Source: an uncultured Sulfolobales archaeon (GTDB lineage: Archaea > Thermoproteota > Thermoprotei_A > Sulfolobales > NBVN01). From it: 38,743 nt of DNA. Below the pieces are notes generated by a model. It saw nothing but the letters and a program-made list of their open reading frames with translations. It was not told where the DNA came from and searched no databases. A program made the position numbers and the translations under genes. This document shows positions 1-8,083 of the stretch, in pieces (positions within the stretch are counted from its first letter, which is position 1; every line of letters begins with the position of its first letter). The stretch lies in assembly GCA_937949785.1 (NCBI GenBank), contig CALEDH010000008.1:234028-272770 (forward strand), written 5' to 3'.

Positions 1-801
1 TCCTAGAATCTTAAGCGCCTCCTTACACGGTGCAACATAACCAGGCTCATATTCGAAGAATTTAAAGAGCTCCTGCAACCTAACATGGATTTCAAATGCA
101 TTCCTATAGTTCCCGTTAATGAATTCCTCATACAACCTAACCATATGTTTAGGAACCACACATGCAGCTGTTGAGAATATGCCGCGACCGCCGATACATA
201 GTGTTGGGTAGAACTGGCTGTCAATACCGGTAAGTATTGATATCTTATGCCCTACTAATCTTATGATTTCAGCTGTCTGCCCTATATCACTATTACTTTG
301 CTTCATACCGACTACGTTGCCCAGTGAGGCTATCCTAACCATTAGCTGTGGAGTTATGTTATGACCTGTATATGCTGGGTTATTATAGACTACTAATGGT
401 AGTTCAGACCTCTCTGAGACTGCCTCATAAAACTCAAACAACGATTCCGGAGGTAATTTATAGTAGTATGGTGGTGTTGATATGATGCCGTCAGCACCTA
501 CATCTGCAGCATGTCTTACATACATTAGAACTTCTTTAATACCGCAGGCGGATACGCAAGCTATTACCGGGATATTAGATGGCGTTACATCTCTAACTAC
601 TTCAAGGACTTTAAACCTCTCCTCAGGTAGTAAGTGGGGGAACTCACCGTTACCTCCCGTAGTCATAATTCCATGAACTCCACTACTAGCTAGGTAATCA
701 GTAAGGATCTTTAAGCCGTTAATATCTAACTCATAGTCATCCTTGAAGGGAGTTACAGTAGCTACAATCACACCTCTTAAAGAATCCTTAGACAGCCTCA
801 T
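1..801 (-). CDS. DapA/NAL-superfamily class I aldolase (partial, C-terminus off the left edge)
   Basis: A (beta/alpha)8 Schiff-base aldolase or lyase of the dihydrodipicolinate synthase / N-acetylneuraminate lyase superfamily. I translated 267 residues from ATG at 801 to the window edge; the family is about 290-300. Seen: the substrate-carboxylate loop TTGGNGEF (residues 47-54), catalytic Tyr139 in VVYNNP, and the Schiff-base Lys167 in GMKQSN. The Arg that follows in true DapA (YNxPxRTG) is Tyr here (YNNPAYTG), so lysine biosynthesis is doubtful; another 2-oxoacid aldolase or dehydratase is more likely. A TATA-like box lies at 818-828 on this strand, about 23 bp upstream, so the transcript may be leaderless. 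It is divergent from the membrane protein at 880. Family is certain, substrate unknown. Confidence 0.88.
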   Translation of the reverse strand, partial: MRLSKDSLRGVIVATVTPFKDDYELDINGLKILTDYLASSGVHGIMTTGGNGEFPHLLPEERFKVLEVVRDVTPSNIPVIACVSACGIKEVLMYVRHAADVGADGIISTPPYYYKLPPESLFEFYEAVSERSELPLVVYNNPAYTGHNITPQLMVRIASLGNVVGMKQSNSDIGQTAEIIRLVGHKISILTGIDSQFYPTLCIGGRGIFSTAACVVPKHMVRLYEEFINGNYRNAFEIHVRLQELFKFFEYEPGYVAPCKEALKILG

Positions 802-817
802 AACTTTAAACCGATAG

Positions 818-828
818 TACTTTATAGC
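818..828 (-). promoter_or_regulatory. TATA box for the aldolase gene
   Basis: On the minus strand the element reads GCTATAAAGTA, centred about 23 bp before the ATG at 801. This fits an archaeal promoter with a leaderless or nearly leaderless transcript. A separate AT-rich element on the plus strand at 833-842 (CTTAAAATAC) may serve the divergent gene at 880. Confidence 0.45.
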
Positions 829-879
829 AAAGCTTAAAATACTTTTAATCCTATATTCTTAGAAACTTCAGCTGGGTGG

Positions 880-1620
880 GTGGTATTTCTGACATTAGGT
901 GAAGCCGCTCTACATGCAGTTGTCTTAACGCTCCTCATAATCCTCGCCTTAACTAACGTTTACTACCCGCAGTATATGTTCCTCACGTTAGTAGCCTTCA
1001 TGGTCTTTATAACCATTATAGTATACACAAGTTATAGAGCTTCGAGAAAACCTCCAAAACTATTTGAAATCGTTGCTGAGGAGGTAAGACATGGCAACAT
1101 CCTATTAGAGGTTGATAGTGATGAAGTGAATAAGCTCCTTGAGAAAGACTTTACGTTAATGGATGAGATAAGGAGGCAGGGCTATAAAACTTTAATTGAG
1201 TCCTTCAGCATAGTCTTAGTGGTTGTATGGTATTTCGCCTTCTTCTACTTCATACTACCTACTTTCAAAGGTGCTGAAGACCTAGTTAGATTCTTCGTGT
1301 ACTTAGTAGGTTATTTAGTCCCCTACGGCGGGTATATAGCTTTAGATGTAGTTCCGAAGAGGGTTGGGAGGACGGCTACATATGTTTTAAGGGGTTATCA
1401 AATCTATGAGACAGGTATAGTCTCAGGCAGTCAATTCATAGCTATTAAATTCCCATTAAGTAAGGAGTACGTAGTGAGGGAGTATGATAAGAGGAAGTGT
1501 GTGGAGTTGAGGAGGAAATATAAGGGTTATAACATAAGGTTCCTTCTATACGCAAAGAATATCTCCAAACTCGTAGAGATAATAAGTAATTACGGTCAAG
1601 CCAAGTTGATCAGTGAGTAA
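880..1620 (+). CDS. Conserved archaeal membrane protein, function unknown
   Basis: A 246-residue integral membrane protein. Hydrophobic segments lie at about residues 8-27 and 30-51, then a charged cytosolic-looking stretch (about 55-100), then two more membrane segments at about 106-130 and 137-158. The C-terminal 80 residues are soluble and basic. The layout recalls crenarchaeal predicted membrane proteins such as DUF2208, but I only offer that as a possibility. The start is GTG at 880; no earlier in-frame start has a good ribosome site. It stands alone between a divergent aldolase and a cupin gene, and nothing in context fixes its role. Confidence 0.65.
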   Translation: MVFLTLGEAALHAVVLTLLIILALTNVYYPQYMFLTLVAFMVFITIIVYTSYRASRKPPKLFEIVAEEVRHGNILLEVDSDEVNKLLEKDFTLMDEIRRQGYKTLIESFSIVLVVVWYFAFFYFILPTFKGAEDLVRFFVYLVGYLVPYGGYIALDVVPKRVGRTATYVLRGYQIYETGIVSGSQFIAIKFPLSKEYVVREYDKRKCVELRRKYKGYNIRFLLYAKNISKLVEIISNYGQAKLISE

Positions 1621-1629
1621 TGAGGTAGG

Positions 1630-1640
1630 TATAAAGCTTA
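1630..1640 (+). promoter_or_regulatory. TATA box for the cupin gene
   Basis: TATAAAGCTTA lies right after the stop of the membrane protein gene and about 35 bp before the GTG start at 1670. Predicted transcription start is near 1661, giving a very short leader. Confidence 0.5.
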
Positions 1641-1669
1641 TTTAGTATTAAGCGTTCTTAATTCTTGGT

Positions 1670-2080
1670 GTGTCGGTATTGAAGGTCATCAAGTTCTCAG
1701 AAGCAGCTGAGTTCCACCACCCTGAAAACCCGTTACGTAGGGTTAAGATCTTCGGTAATCCAGCATTACTCAGCATTAAGAATATGAGTATTGGGATGGG
1801 TGTTATGGGCCCTGGGGTTAGGGTACCCCTCCACAAACATGAATGTGATGAAATGATGTTCGTACTTCACGGTGAGGGAAAGTGGTTTACGAAGGATAGA
1901 GAATACGTCGTCAGTCCGTACACCGTAATATATGCTGAGGCGGGTGAGGAACACGGCTTCGAGAATACGTCAACTTGTCAGAGCTTAGAATTCTTATTCG
2001 TTTACGCACCGCCAGGTGGTGAGGAACCAATATTTAGGAACTTCATTAAAGTTAAAGACCTCACCTACAAACAAAGCTAG
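1670..2080 (+). CDS. Single-domain cupin protein
   Basis: A 136-residue small beta-barrel metal protein of the cupin_2 type. The first cupin motif is visible at about residues 46-69 (G..VPLHKHECDEMMFVLHGEG, with two His and a Glu as metal ligands). The second is at about 88-101 (AEAGEEHGFEN, third His ligand). Members act as isomerases, dioxygenases or sugar-binding sensors; nothing here picks one. GTG at 1670 is the first start in frame after the TATA box. It lies just before an FAH-family enzyme and near an aldolase, which would suit sugar-acid or aromatic-acid catabolism, but it has its own promoter and a terminator-like element follows. Confidence 0.82.
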   Translation: MSVLKVIKFSEAAEFHHPENPLRRVKIFGNPALLSIKNMSIGMGVMGPGVRVPLHKHECDEMMFVLHGEGKWFTKDREYVVSPYTVIYAEAGEEHGFENTSTCQSLEFLFVYAPPGGEEPIFRNFIKVKDLTYKQS

Positions 2081-2107
2081 TGGTTAAACCATATAATTAC
2101 TTTTTTT
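2081..2107 (+). terminator. Possible terminator: short hairpin plus T7 run
   Basis: Immediately after the cupin stop codon the sequence TGGTTAAACCA (2081-2091) is self-complementary, and a run of seven T follows at 2101-2107. Archaeal termination depends mainly on T-runs, so this is a plausible stop for the cupin transcript. It also overlaps the upstream region of the next gene. Confidence 0.4.
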
Positions 2108-2141
2108 AAGTTCTACATCTACTAACTTATGGTGTTGTACT

Positions 2142-3008
2142 TTGAAGATAGTTAGGTTTAAGGTTGGGAGCTACGTAGATTGGGGTGTGGTAGTTAATGA
2201 TTATGTATGTGATAGGTTGTACTTAAGCAGTCTATGCGGCTTAGAACTTCCTAAGGATGTAATTCAATTCCTAACGTGTTACGAACTTACTGCTAGGGTA
2301 TCGAAGATTTTGAATGATGTTCAATTAGAAAGCTGCATTAATTTAAGCAGTGTTAAACTACTCCCACCGATACCTAAGCCATCTAAGATGGTTTTCATAG
2401 GTTTGAACTACTTAGATCATGCGAAGGAGGTAGGGGCTGAGGTACCTAAAGAACCTGTAATATTCTTTAAACCTCCCTCAGCATTGATAGGCCCGTATGA
2501 CAATATAGTCATTCCAAGACGTTCCAAGAAGGTAGACTATGAGGGTGAGCTAGCGGTGATAATAGGTAGGTATGCGAGGTACGTTAGTAGGGAGGAAGCT
2601 TTAAACTACGTCCTAGGTTATATAGTTATGAACGATGTGACTGCTAGAGATGTTCAGAAAGCTGTGAGTCAGTGGGATAAGGGTAAGGGCTTCGATAAGT
2701 TCGCACCGTGCGGTCCCTGGATAACTACCCCCGATGAAATCCCTGACCCCCACAGACTTAGAATAATTACTAAGGTTAACGATGTGGTGAAGCAGGACTC
2801 AGGTACTTGGAACATGATATTTAAGATACCTGACCTAATAAGTGAGATAGCTGAGGTTATGACATTAGAGCCAGGTGATGTCATATCTACTGGTACTCCA
2901 GGCGGTGTTGGCTACGTTAGAGGTGAGTTCTTAAGCCCTGGGGACTTAGTTGAGGTATGTGTAGATAGGATAGGGTGTATTAGGAATAGGGTGGTTGAGG
3001 AGAAGTAA
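2142..3008 (+). CDS. Fumarylacetoacetate hydrolase (FAH) family protein
   Basis: A 288-residue enzyme of the FAH superfamily (acylpyruvate hydrolases, oxaloacetate decarboxylases, 2-hydroxyhepta-2,4-dienedioate isomerases, 2-keto-3-deoxy-sugar-acid dehydratases). It has a variable N-terminal domain (about 1-75) and the catalytic fold after it. Seen: VFIGLNYLDHAKE, then the metal-ligand Glu pair in DYEGELAVIIG (about 136-146) and the Asp in NDVTARD (about 170-176), plus STGTPGGVG near residue 251. It acts on a 2-oxoacid or enol carboxylate bound to Mg/Mn. The start TTG at 2142 is the only one in frame; upstream ATG, GTG and TTG lie in another frame. Substrate is not defined. Confidence 0.87.
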   Translation: MKIVRFKVGSYVDWGVVVNDYVCDRLYLSSLCGLELPKDVIQFLTCYELTARVSKILNDVQLESCINLSSVKLLPPIPKPSKMVFIGLNYLDHAKEVGAEVPKEPVIFFKPPSALIGPYDNIVIPRRSKKVDYEGELAVIIGRYARYVSREEALNYVLGYIVMNDVTARDVQKAVSQWDKGKGFDKFAPCGPWITTPDEIPDPHRLRIITKVNDVVKQDSGTWNMIFKIPDLISEIAEVMTLEPGDVISTGTPGGVGYVRGEFLSPGDLVEVCVDRIGCIRNRVVEEK

Positions 3009-3070
3009 TAAACATTGATTAGATGTAGTACGACCTTCTAATTAAGCCCGTCCTACTCAGTGATCGTTTA

Positions 3071-4534
3071 ATGCTGCTTAACGTCCTTGCAGAATTCCAA
3101 CATATATTTAACTCCTTACTCAGAGTCCTGCTTGCCTTAGGCCTCCTACTCCTACTTCCAGCAATAATTGGTATTATCTATAATGAGGTATTTGAGGCTG
3201 AACTATACTTCTTGCTAAGCGTATTGTTAGTAGTGCCGACCTACATATCATCCCGTTACTTAAAACCTTCTCTACAGATAAATCTAAGCAGCGCTTTACT
3301 AGTTGCCGGTATTAGTTGGTTAGTAGTCCCACTAATCGGCGCGATTCCCTACCTAATAATATGTAATGTGTCTTTAATAGACGCCTTCTTTGAAGGTATG
3401 TCAGGATTCACAACGACAGGTATGACGGTATTTACCGATGTCGAATCCCTTCCTAAGACAGTCCTCTTCTGGAGATCTCTTACACAGTGGGTTGGCGGTA
3501 TGGGTATCATCTTACTATTTATAATTGTTGCTGGCCCTCTAAGCGGTATGGATCTCTTCAGGCTATACATCGCTGAGGCTAGAGAGCTTAAGATAAGGGC
3601 CTCAACATGGGCTACGATCAAGGATTTATGGGTAATATACGTAGTGTACACGCTGCTATGCTTACTACTACTATGGCTTTTAGGGATGAACCTATTTGAC
3701 GCGGTAACCCATTCCTTCACAGCTATAGCGACCGGAGGTTTCTCAACTAAGAATAACAGCATAGCTACCTTTAATAATCCGTATATAGAATCAGCCCTCA
3801 CCTTATTTGAGTTCTTAGGCGCTACAAGTTTCATAGCTCATTACACGCTATTTAAATACGGTATTAAGGCTTTCCTCAAGTACTATGAAGTCCGCCACTA
3901 CTTATTCCTCATATCCATATCATCTACGGCGATAATGGTAGACCTGATGTTAAACAGAGGTTTTGATATTGCCAGTGCTGTGAGGGACTCCGTCTTCCAA
4001 GTGGTCTCCGTAGTCACAACTACTGGTTACTTAACATCTGATATTAGTTTCTGGCCCCCACTATCTAGGTACCTACTAGTTTTACTAATGTTAGTTGGGG
4101 GCGGTCTATGCTCAACAGGTGGGGCAATTAAGATAGGTAGGGTAGTCGCAGCTCTTAAAATTATTTCAGACCAACTACAACATCTATACTTACCGCCAAC
4201 TACGGTAAAACCTGTTAAGATAAACTCACATATACTTGAACAAGAAAGCATAGTTAAGATTTCAGCCTTCCTACTACTCTACTCAGTGTTGGTCGGCTTA
4301 GGCACTTTAATTCTTACAGCATCGGGGTATGAGCCGTTTGCAGCTCTATCACTCATAGCCTCAGCACAAGGCAACGTCGGTCCTGCATACATACCGATCT
4401 CAGACTTAGGAGTACTTCCAAAGATGATCGTCATACTTCATATGTGGTTAGGTAGGCTTGAACTACTGCCCGCACTTGCGGTGTTAATACCGCCTGTATG
4501 GATTCATGCACGAAGGAGTGCTTCAACTATCTAA
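3071..4534 (+). CDS. trkH: TrkH-family potassium uptake protein
   Basis: A 487-residue membrane protein that conducts K+ into the cell. The four pore-loop repeats of the Trk/Ktr/HKT family are all visible: FTTTGMT (about residues 112-118), ATGGFST (about 219-225), TTTGYLT (about 315-321) and AQGNVGP (about 431-437), each holding the selectivity-filter Gly. Long hydrophobic helices lie between them. Such proteins usually work with a cytosolic TrkA/KtrA ring that binds NAD or ATP; no TrkA gene is seen in this window, so the partner is elsewhere or missing. ATG at 3071. It seems to be its own transcription unit. Confidence 0.92.
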   Translation: MLLNVLAEFQHIFNSLLRVLLALGLLLLLPAIIGIIYNEVFEAELYFLLSVLLVVPTYISSRYLKPSLQINLSSALLVAGISWLVVPLIGAIPYLIICNVSLIDAFFEGMSGFTTTGMTVFTDVESLPKTVLFWRSLTQWVGGMGIILLFIIVAGPLSGMDLFRLYIAEARELKIRASTWATIKDLWVIYVVYTLLCLLLLWLLGMNLFDAVTHSFTAIATGGFSTKNNSIATFNNPYIESALTLFEFLGATSFIAHYTLFKYGIKAFLKYYEVRHYLFLISISSTAIMVDLMLNRGFDIASAVRDSVFQVVSVVTTTGYLTSDISFWPPLSRYLLVLLMLVGGGLCSTGGAIKIGRVVAALKIISDQLQHLYLPPTTVKPVKINSHILEQESIVKISAFLLLYSVLVGLGTLILTASGYEPFAALSLIASAQGNVGPAYIPISDLGVLPKMIVILHMWLGRLELLPALAVLIPPVWIHARRSASTI

Positions 4535-4632
4535 CATTCCTAAATCCTTATTAGAAACGTGTCATCGTTTTTAAGACGGCTCTACGGTAGTGAAGCCTCT
4601 TAATAATTATTTAAGTCGTCAAGAACTTATAA

Positions 4633-5322
4633 TTGGTAACGCCGATGATGCTCTGCCATGGTCATACTAATGCTGAAGTATATAGCGCTTTAAGTAAGGA
4701 CTCATACATCCTAGACTTCGACGGTGTCCTAGTCCATAGGTTCACGCAGGCAATGGACTTCTTAAGTGCTAGGAGGGAGTTAGCTAATGCAATGATTGAG
4801 AACGGATTCAAAGTCGAGGTAGTTAAGAACTACGTAGACCCTTACGACTTAATTAAACTATGTTATGGGGATTGGGGGATTCACAGTAAGTTTGAGTTGA
4901 TCTCAGATATACTTAAACGTTATGAAGTAAATGCCATCCCTAAAGTCTTCGTTGATTTAAATGCTGGGGAGCTGCTTAGGACGTTAATTAAAAATGGTAG
5001 GAAGGTGTATATCTCATCATTACAGTCAACATCAGTCATCCACTCCTTCCTGAAGAGGTTAGGTGTGCCGCTGGATAGCGTTCACGTATATGGGCGGGAT
5101 TCCGGTGGGAGGCCGAAACCGTATCCAGACCAATTGAAGGGCTTGGCTGATAGGGGGTCAGTAGTTATAGGAGACTCGCTTACAGATGGTTATCTTGCTA
5201 AGAACGTTAACTCATGCTTTATCGGGCTTGAAACTGATGGATATACTTACTATGAGCTATGTTACGTAGGTGCTATAGCTGTTTTCAACGACTTAGAAGA
5301 GCTGTTAACGTATATAACCTAA
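4633..5322 (+). CDS. HAD-superfamily hydrolase (phosphoglycolate-phosphatase-like)
   Basis: A 229-residue phosphatase of the haloacid dehalogenase superfamily. Motif I is ILDFDGVL (nucleophile Asp28, acid/base Asp30), motif II is ISSLQS near residue 137, the motif III Lys lies in RPKPYPDQ, and motif IV is VIGDSLTDG near residue 179. A helical cap (about 40-110) follows motif I as in the phosphoglycolate phosphatase group. It hydrolyses a small phosphorylated metabolite in the cytosol; the substrate is unknown. TTG at 4633 is the longest start. ATG codons at 4645 and 4648 would shorten it by four or five residues and are equally possible. Confidence 0.82.
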   Translation: MVTPMMLCHGHTNAEVYSALSKDSYILDFDGVLVHRFTQAMDFLSARRELANAMIENGFKVEVVKNYVDPYDLIKLCYGDWGIHSKFELISDILKRYEVNAIPKVFVDLNAGELLRTLIKNGRKVYISSLQSTSVIHSFLKRLGVPLDSVHVYGRDSGGRPKPYPDQLKGLADRGSVVIGDSLTDGYLAKNVNSCFIGLETDGYTYYELCYVGAIAVFNDLEELLTYIT

Positions 5323-5385
5323 CTTCCCTATACGTATTAATGACGCGGTGTAGATTCCCTTAAAGATTTAAACGATTTAACTTAA

Positions 5386-5907
5386 CAATTAAGGGGTTTA
5401 CCTACGAATAGTGTAGAGTTAGAGGAAGTCCTTAATAAGGTTGAAACACTTGCTAAGGAGTTAGACCTTAAGTATCATGGATGCTCCCAAACAACGTTAA
5501 AAGCTATTCAAGAAGTACTTGGGCTTAATGATGGCACGGTATTTAAAGCTGCATCAGCTCTTGCAGGAGGTGTTGCTAGAGGTGGGGAGGTCTGCGGTGC
5601 TTTATTAGGTGCTTTAATGGCTGTCAGCCTAGTATACGGTCGTGATAAACTTGAAAGCACCTTAGTATCTAAGGGTTATTTAAAAGCTATGGAGGTAGGG
5701 TATAGAGTATTTGATGGGTTTAAAGAGTATTTCGGTAGCGTTAGATGTAGAGATATACATATGAGATTATTTAACAGATATTACAACTTAAGAGACCCTG
5801 TAGAGCTTAATAAGTTTATCAATAGCGGTGCTATAAATAAATGCGCTGATGTGGTCTCAGTAGCTGCAAGATTAGCTACGAAGGCTATCATCGAATCTAA
5901 GGAGTGA
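5386..5907 (+). CDS. C_GCAxxG_C_C-family redox protein without a standard start codon
   Basis: The open frame runs from just after an in-frame TAA (5383-5385) to the stop at 5907, about 173 codons. It encodes the putative redox-active C_GCAxxG_C_C family, usually about 140 residues with four invariant Cys. All four are here: HGCSQ (Cys codon at 5482), the signature CGALLG (Cys codon at about 5593), RCRD and NKCAD. The first in-frame ATG is at 5617, inside the domain and after two of the Cys, so a protein starting there would be cut short. No ATG, GTG or TTG lies in frame before it. Either a non-standard start is used (for example ACG at 5404) or a base change or frameshift damaged the start. 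An AT-rich promoter-like stretch at about 5364-5385 precedes it. The domain is clear, the start is unresolved. Confidence 0.7.
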   Translation, partial: QLRGLPTNSVELEEVLNKVETLAKELDLKYHGCSQTTLKAIQEVLGLNDGTVFKAASALAGGVARGGEVCGALLGALMAVSLVYGRDKLESTLVSKGYLKAMEVGYRVFDGFKEYFGSVRCRDIHMRLFNRYYNLRDPVELNKFINSGAINKCADVVSVAARLATKAIIESKE

Positions 5908-5996
5908 CTGCATAACGTAATTGTGTTTTAACATGGTCGGCGGCTACAACCTAAACTACCTTTTTAGAACGTGTTTAAGCGTTATGATAACCCATT

Positions 5997-6020
5997 AAAA
6001 TATATATTTTTTTATAACTA
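5997..6020 (+). promoter_or_regulatory. Strong TATA region of the 2-oxoacid dehydrogenase operon
   Basis: An almost pure A/T stretch contains ATATATA followed by TTTATAAC centred at about 6014. The TTG start of E1alpha at 6040 sits about 26 bp downstream of that element, so the operon transcript is probably leaderless. The preceding CCTTTTTAG (about 5958-5966) could end the upstream transcript. Confidence 0.6.
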
Positions 6021-6039
6021 ATATTAATGGAGAATTAGC

Positions 6040-7026
6040 TTGTTAACCCAGGATAAATTACTTGAAATGTATTATAAAATGGTATTGATAAGGGCTTTTG
6101 AAGATAGGGTTCACGAATTATTCGTCCAAGGCAGGATACCTGGGTTCGTACACCTCTACGCCGGGGAGGAGGCCGTAGCCGTAGGTGTTACCTCACATCT
6201 TAGGAAGGGTGATTACATTACAAGCACTCATAGGGGGCACGGCCACTGCATAGCTATGGGTGTAGATATTAAGGGTATGATGGCCGAGCTCTTTGGGAGG
6301 AAGTCAGGTACGTGTAGGGGTAAAGGGGGCTCTATGCATATAGCTGACTTCGAGGTCGGTATGTTAGGCGCTAACGGTATAGTTGGTGCGGGGGGTCCGC
6401 TAGCTGTAGGCGCTGCGTTTGCCGCGAAGTATAGGGGTAGTGGGGATGTCGTCGTATGCTTTGCCGGTGACGGGGCTCAGAATCAAGGAGCGGTGCTTGA
6501 ATCACTTAACGCAGCTGCTATATGGAAATTACCCCTGATATTCGTTGTCGAGGATAACCAATATGCGATATCTTTAAGGAGTTTATCGTCTACAAAGCTT
6601 CAGCCCAGGATATCTACTGCACGGTCAGTCGCTGAGAGGGCAGTAGCTTTCGGAATACCGAGCGTTACAGTTGATGGGATGGATGTACTAGCAGTGTATG
6701 AGGCTGCGAAAGCGGCTGTGGAAAGGGCTAGAGCTGGTGAGGGGCCTTCACTACTAGACTGTAAGACTTATAGGTATTACGGTCATTTCGAAGGCGATCC
6801 AATGGTTTACAGAAGCGTTGAGGAGGTAGAGGAATGGAAGAAGAGAGACCCCATAAAGCTGTTTAGAGAGAGGTTGGTGAGGGGTGGTGTGGTTGAGGAA
6901 GTTCTCGACGATATACGTAGGAAGGCATCCCTCGAGGTTGAGGAGGCAGTGAGATTTGCTGAGGAGAGTCCGTACCCAGAACCTAGTGAGGCGTATACGG
7001 ATGTATTTACAGACCCGTATTATTAG
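6040..7026 (+). CDS. pdhA: Acetoin/pyruvate dehydrogenase-type E1 component, alpha subunit
   Basis: Thiamine-diphosphate-dependent decarboxylase subunit of a 2-oxoacid dehydrogenase multienzyme complex; 328 residues, normal length. Seen: IPGFVHLYAGEEAVAVG (33-49), STHRGHGHC (62-70), KGKGGSMH and LGANGIVG (109-116), and the TPP/Mg motif GDGAQNQG (143-150) ending with Asn173 (EDNQYAIS). STHRGHGHC and GGSMH are especially like acetoin dehydrogenase AcoA, and an AcoX-type gene lies in the same operon, so acetoin is a real alternative substrate to pyruvate or branched-chain 2-oxoacids. The start is TTG 6040, about 26 bp from the TATA box. It is first in a six-gene operon. Confidence 0.93.
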   Translation: MLTQDKLLEMYYKMVLIRAFEDRVHELFVQGRIPGFVHLYAGEEAVAVGVTSHLRKGDYITSTHRGHGHCIAMGVDIKGMMAELFGRKSGTCRGKGGSMHIADFEVGMLGANGIVGAGGPLAVGAAFAAKYRGSGDVVVCFAGDGAQNQGAVLESLNAAAIWKLPLIFVVEDNQYAISLRSLSSTKLQPRISTARSVAERAVAFGIPSVTVDGMDVLAVYEAAKAAVERARAGEGPSLLDCKTYRYYGHFEGDPMVYRSVEEVEEWKKRDPIKLFRERLVRGGVVEEVLDDIRRKASLEVEEAVRFAEESPYPEPSEAYTDVFTDPYY

Positions 7027-7037
7027 AGGTGGTTGAG

Positions 7038-8027
7038 ATGAGCGAGTTAAGGGAGATCACGTTCGTGGAGGCGTTGAACGAAGCGTTACATCAGGAAATG
7101 GAGAGAGACCCAACTATCGTGGTTATGGGTGAGGATGTAGGTGTTTATGGAGGTATATTCGGAGTTACTAAGGGGTTGCTTGAGAGGTTCGGACCTGATA
7201 GGGTTGTAGACACACCGATCTCTGAAACAGCCTTCATAGGTGCTGGGGTCGGCGCGGCTGCAGCTGGGCTAAGGCCTGTAGTAGAGTTGATGTTCGTAGA
7301 CTTCTTCGGAGTCTGCATGGATCAGATATACAATCAAGCAGCTAAGATGCGTTACATGTTCGGAGGTAAGATTAAGATACCATTAACCATTAGGACTACT
7401 ATCGGAGCTGGACTTTCAGCCGCTGCGCAGCATTCTCAAACCCTGTACTCAATATTCGCTCATGTCCCTGGGATTAAGGTCATAGTCCCTTCAACCCCAT
7501 ACGATGCTAAGGGCCTCCTAATAAGCGCGGTCAGAGACGATAACCCTAAAATATTCTTCGAGCATAAATTGCTCTACGGAGTTAGAGGACCTGTACCGAA
7601 GGAACCCTATGCTATACCGTTTGGGGTGGCTGACGTTAAAACTGAGGGCAGCGATGTCACCATAGTTGCCGTTGCCTATATGGTGCATGAAGCGCTTAAA
7701 GCCTCTAACGAACTTAAGAAGGAAGGAGTAAGCGTTGAGGTAATAGATCCGAGGACGTTAGTACCATTTGATAAGGAAGCTGTGTTCAAATCTGTTAGGA
7801 AAACCGGTAGGTTGGTAGTAGTTGATGAGGATTACGATAGGTGTGGCTTCGCATCTTGGGTTGCTGCCCTAGTAGCTGATGAATGCTTCGGATATCTAGA
7901 TGCGCCGATTAAAAGGGTGACCACACCAACTGTACCCATACCCTTCAGCCCTACGCTAGAGAAGGAGATCTTACCTAACGCCGAGAAAATAGTTAAGACC
8001 GTTAAAGAAGTTGTTAAGAAGGTTTAA
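7038..8027 (+). CDS. pdhB: Acetoin/pyruvate dehydrogenase-type E1 component, beta subunit
   Basis: Partner of the preceding gene; the alpha2beta2 E1 decarboxylates the 2-oxoacid and passes the acyl group to lipoyl-E2. Seen: MGEDVGVYGGIFGVTKGL, TPISETAFIGAGVGAAAAG, the E1beta block AAQHSQTLYSIFAHVPGIKVIVPSTP, and a transketolase C-terminal domain with DPRTLVPFD. I prefer ATG 7038, giving 329 residues, because GAGGTGG (7026-7032) sits five bases before it; a GTG at 7029 would add three residues. The alpha stop is 11 bp upstream, so the two are translated as a pair. Its own stop codon TAA (8025-8027) is the first arm of a perfect AT-rich hairpin. Confidence 0.93.
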   Translation: MSELREITFVEALNEALHQEMERDPTIVVMGEDVGVYGGIFGVTKGLLERFGPDRVVDTPISETAFIGAGVGAAAAGLRPVVELMFVDFFGVCMDQIYNQAAKMRYMFGGKIKIPLTIRTTIGAGLSAAAQHSQTLYSIFAHVPGIKVIVPSTPYDAKGLLISAVRDDNPKIFFEHKLLYGVRGPVPKEPYAIPFGVADVKTEGSDVTIVAVAYMVHEALKASNELKKEGVSVEVIDPRTLVPFDKEAVFKSVRKTGRLVVVDEDYDRCGFASWVAALVADECFGYLDAPIKRVTTPTVPIPFSPTLEKEILPNAEKIVKTVKEVVKKV

Positions 8028-8051
8028 AACTAAAATAATTTTTTAGTTTTA
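8025..8051 (+). terminator. AT-rich perfect hairpin between E1beta and the AcoX-like gene
   Basis: Arms TAAAACTAAAA (8025-8035) and TTTTAGTTTTA (8041-8051) are exact reverse complements with a 5-base loop. The left arm begins with the E1beta stop codon and the right arm is T-rich. It could cause partial termination, fix an RNA processing end, or bind a protein. It is the only sizeable gap inside the operon. Confidence 0.5.
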
Positions 8052-8083
8052 TCCTTAAACCTTAAACCCAATGGTGTTAAGTA

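Noticed and set aside
482-676. Plus-strand frame inside the aldolase gene
   Set aside because: It is antisense to a clear DapA/NAL-family coding sequence that I translated in full with its catalytic residues.
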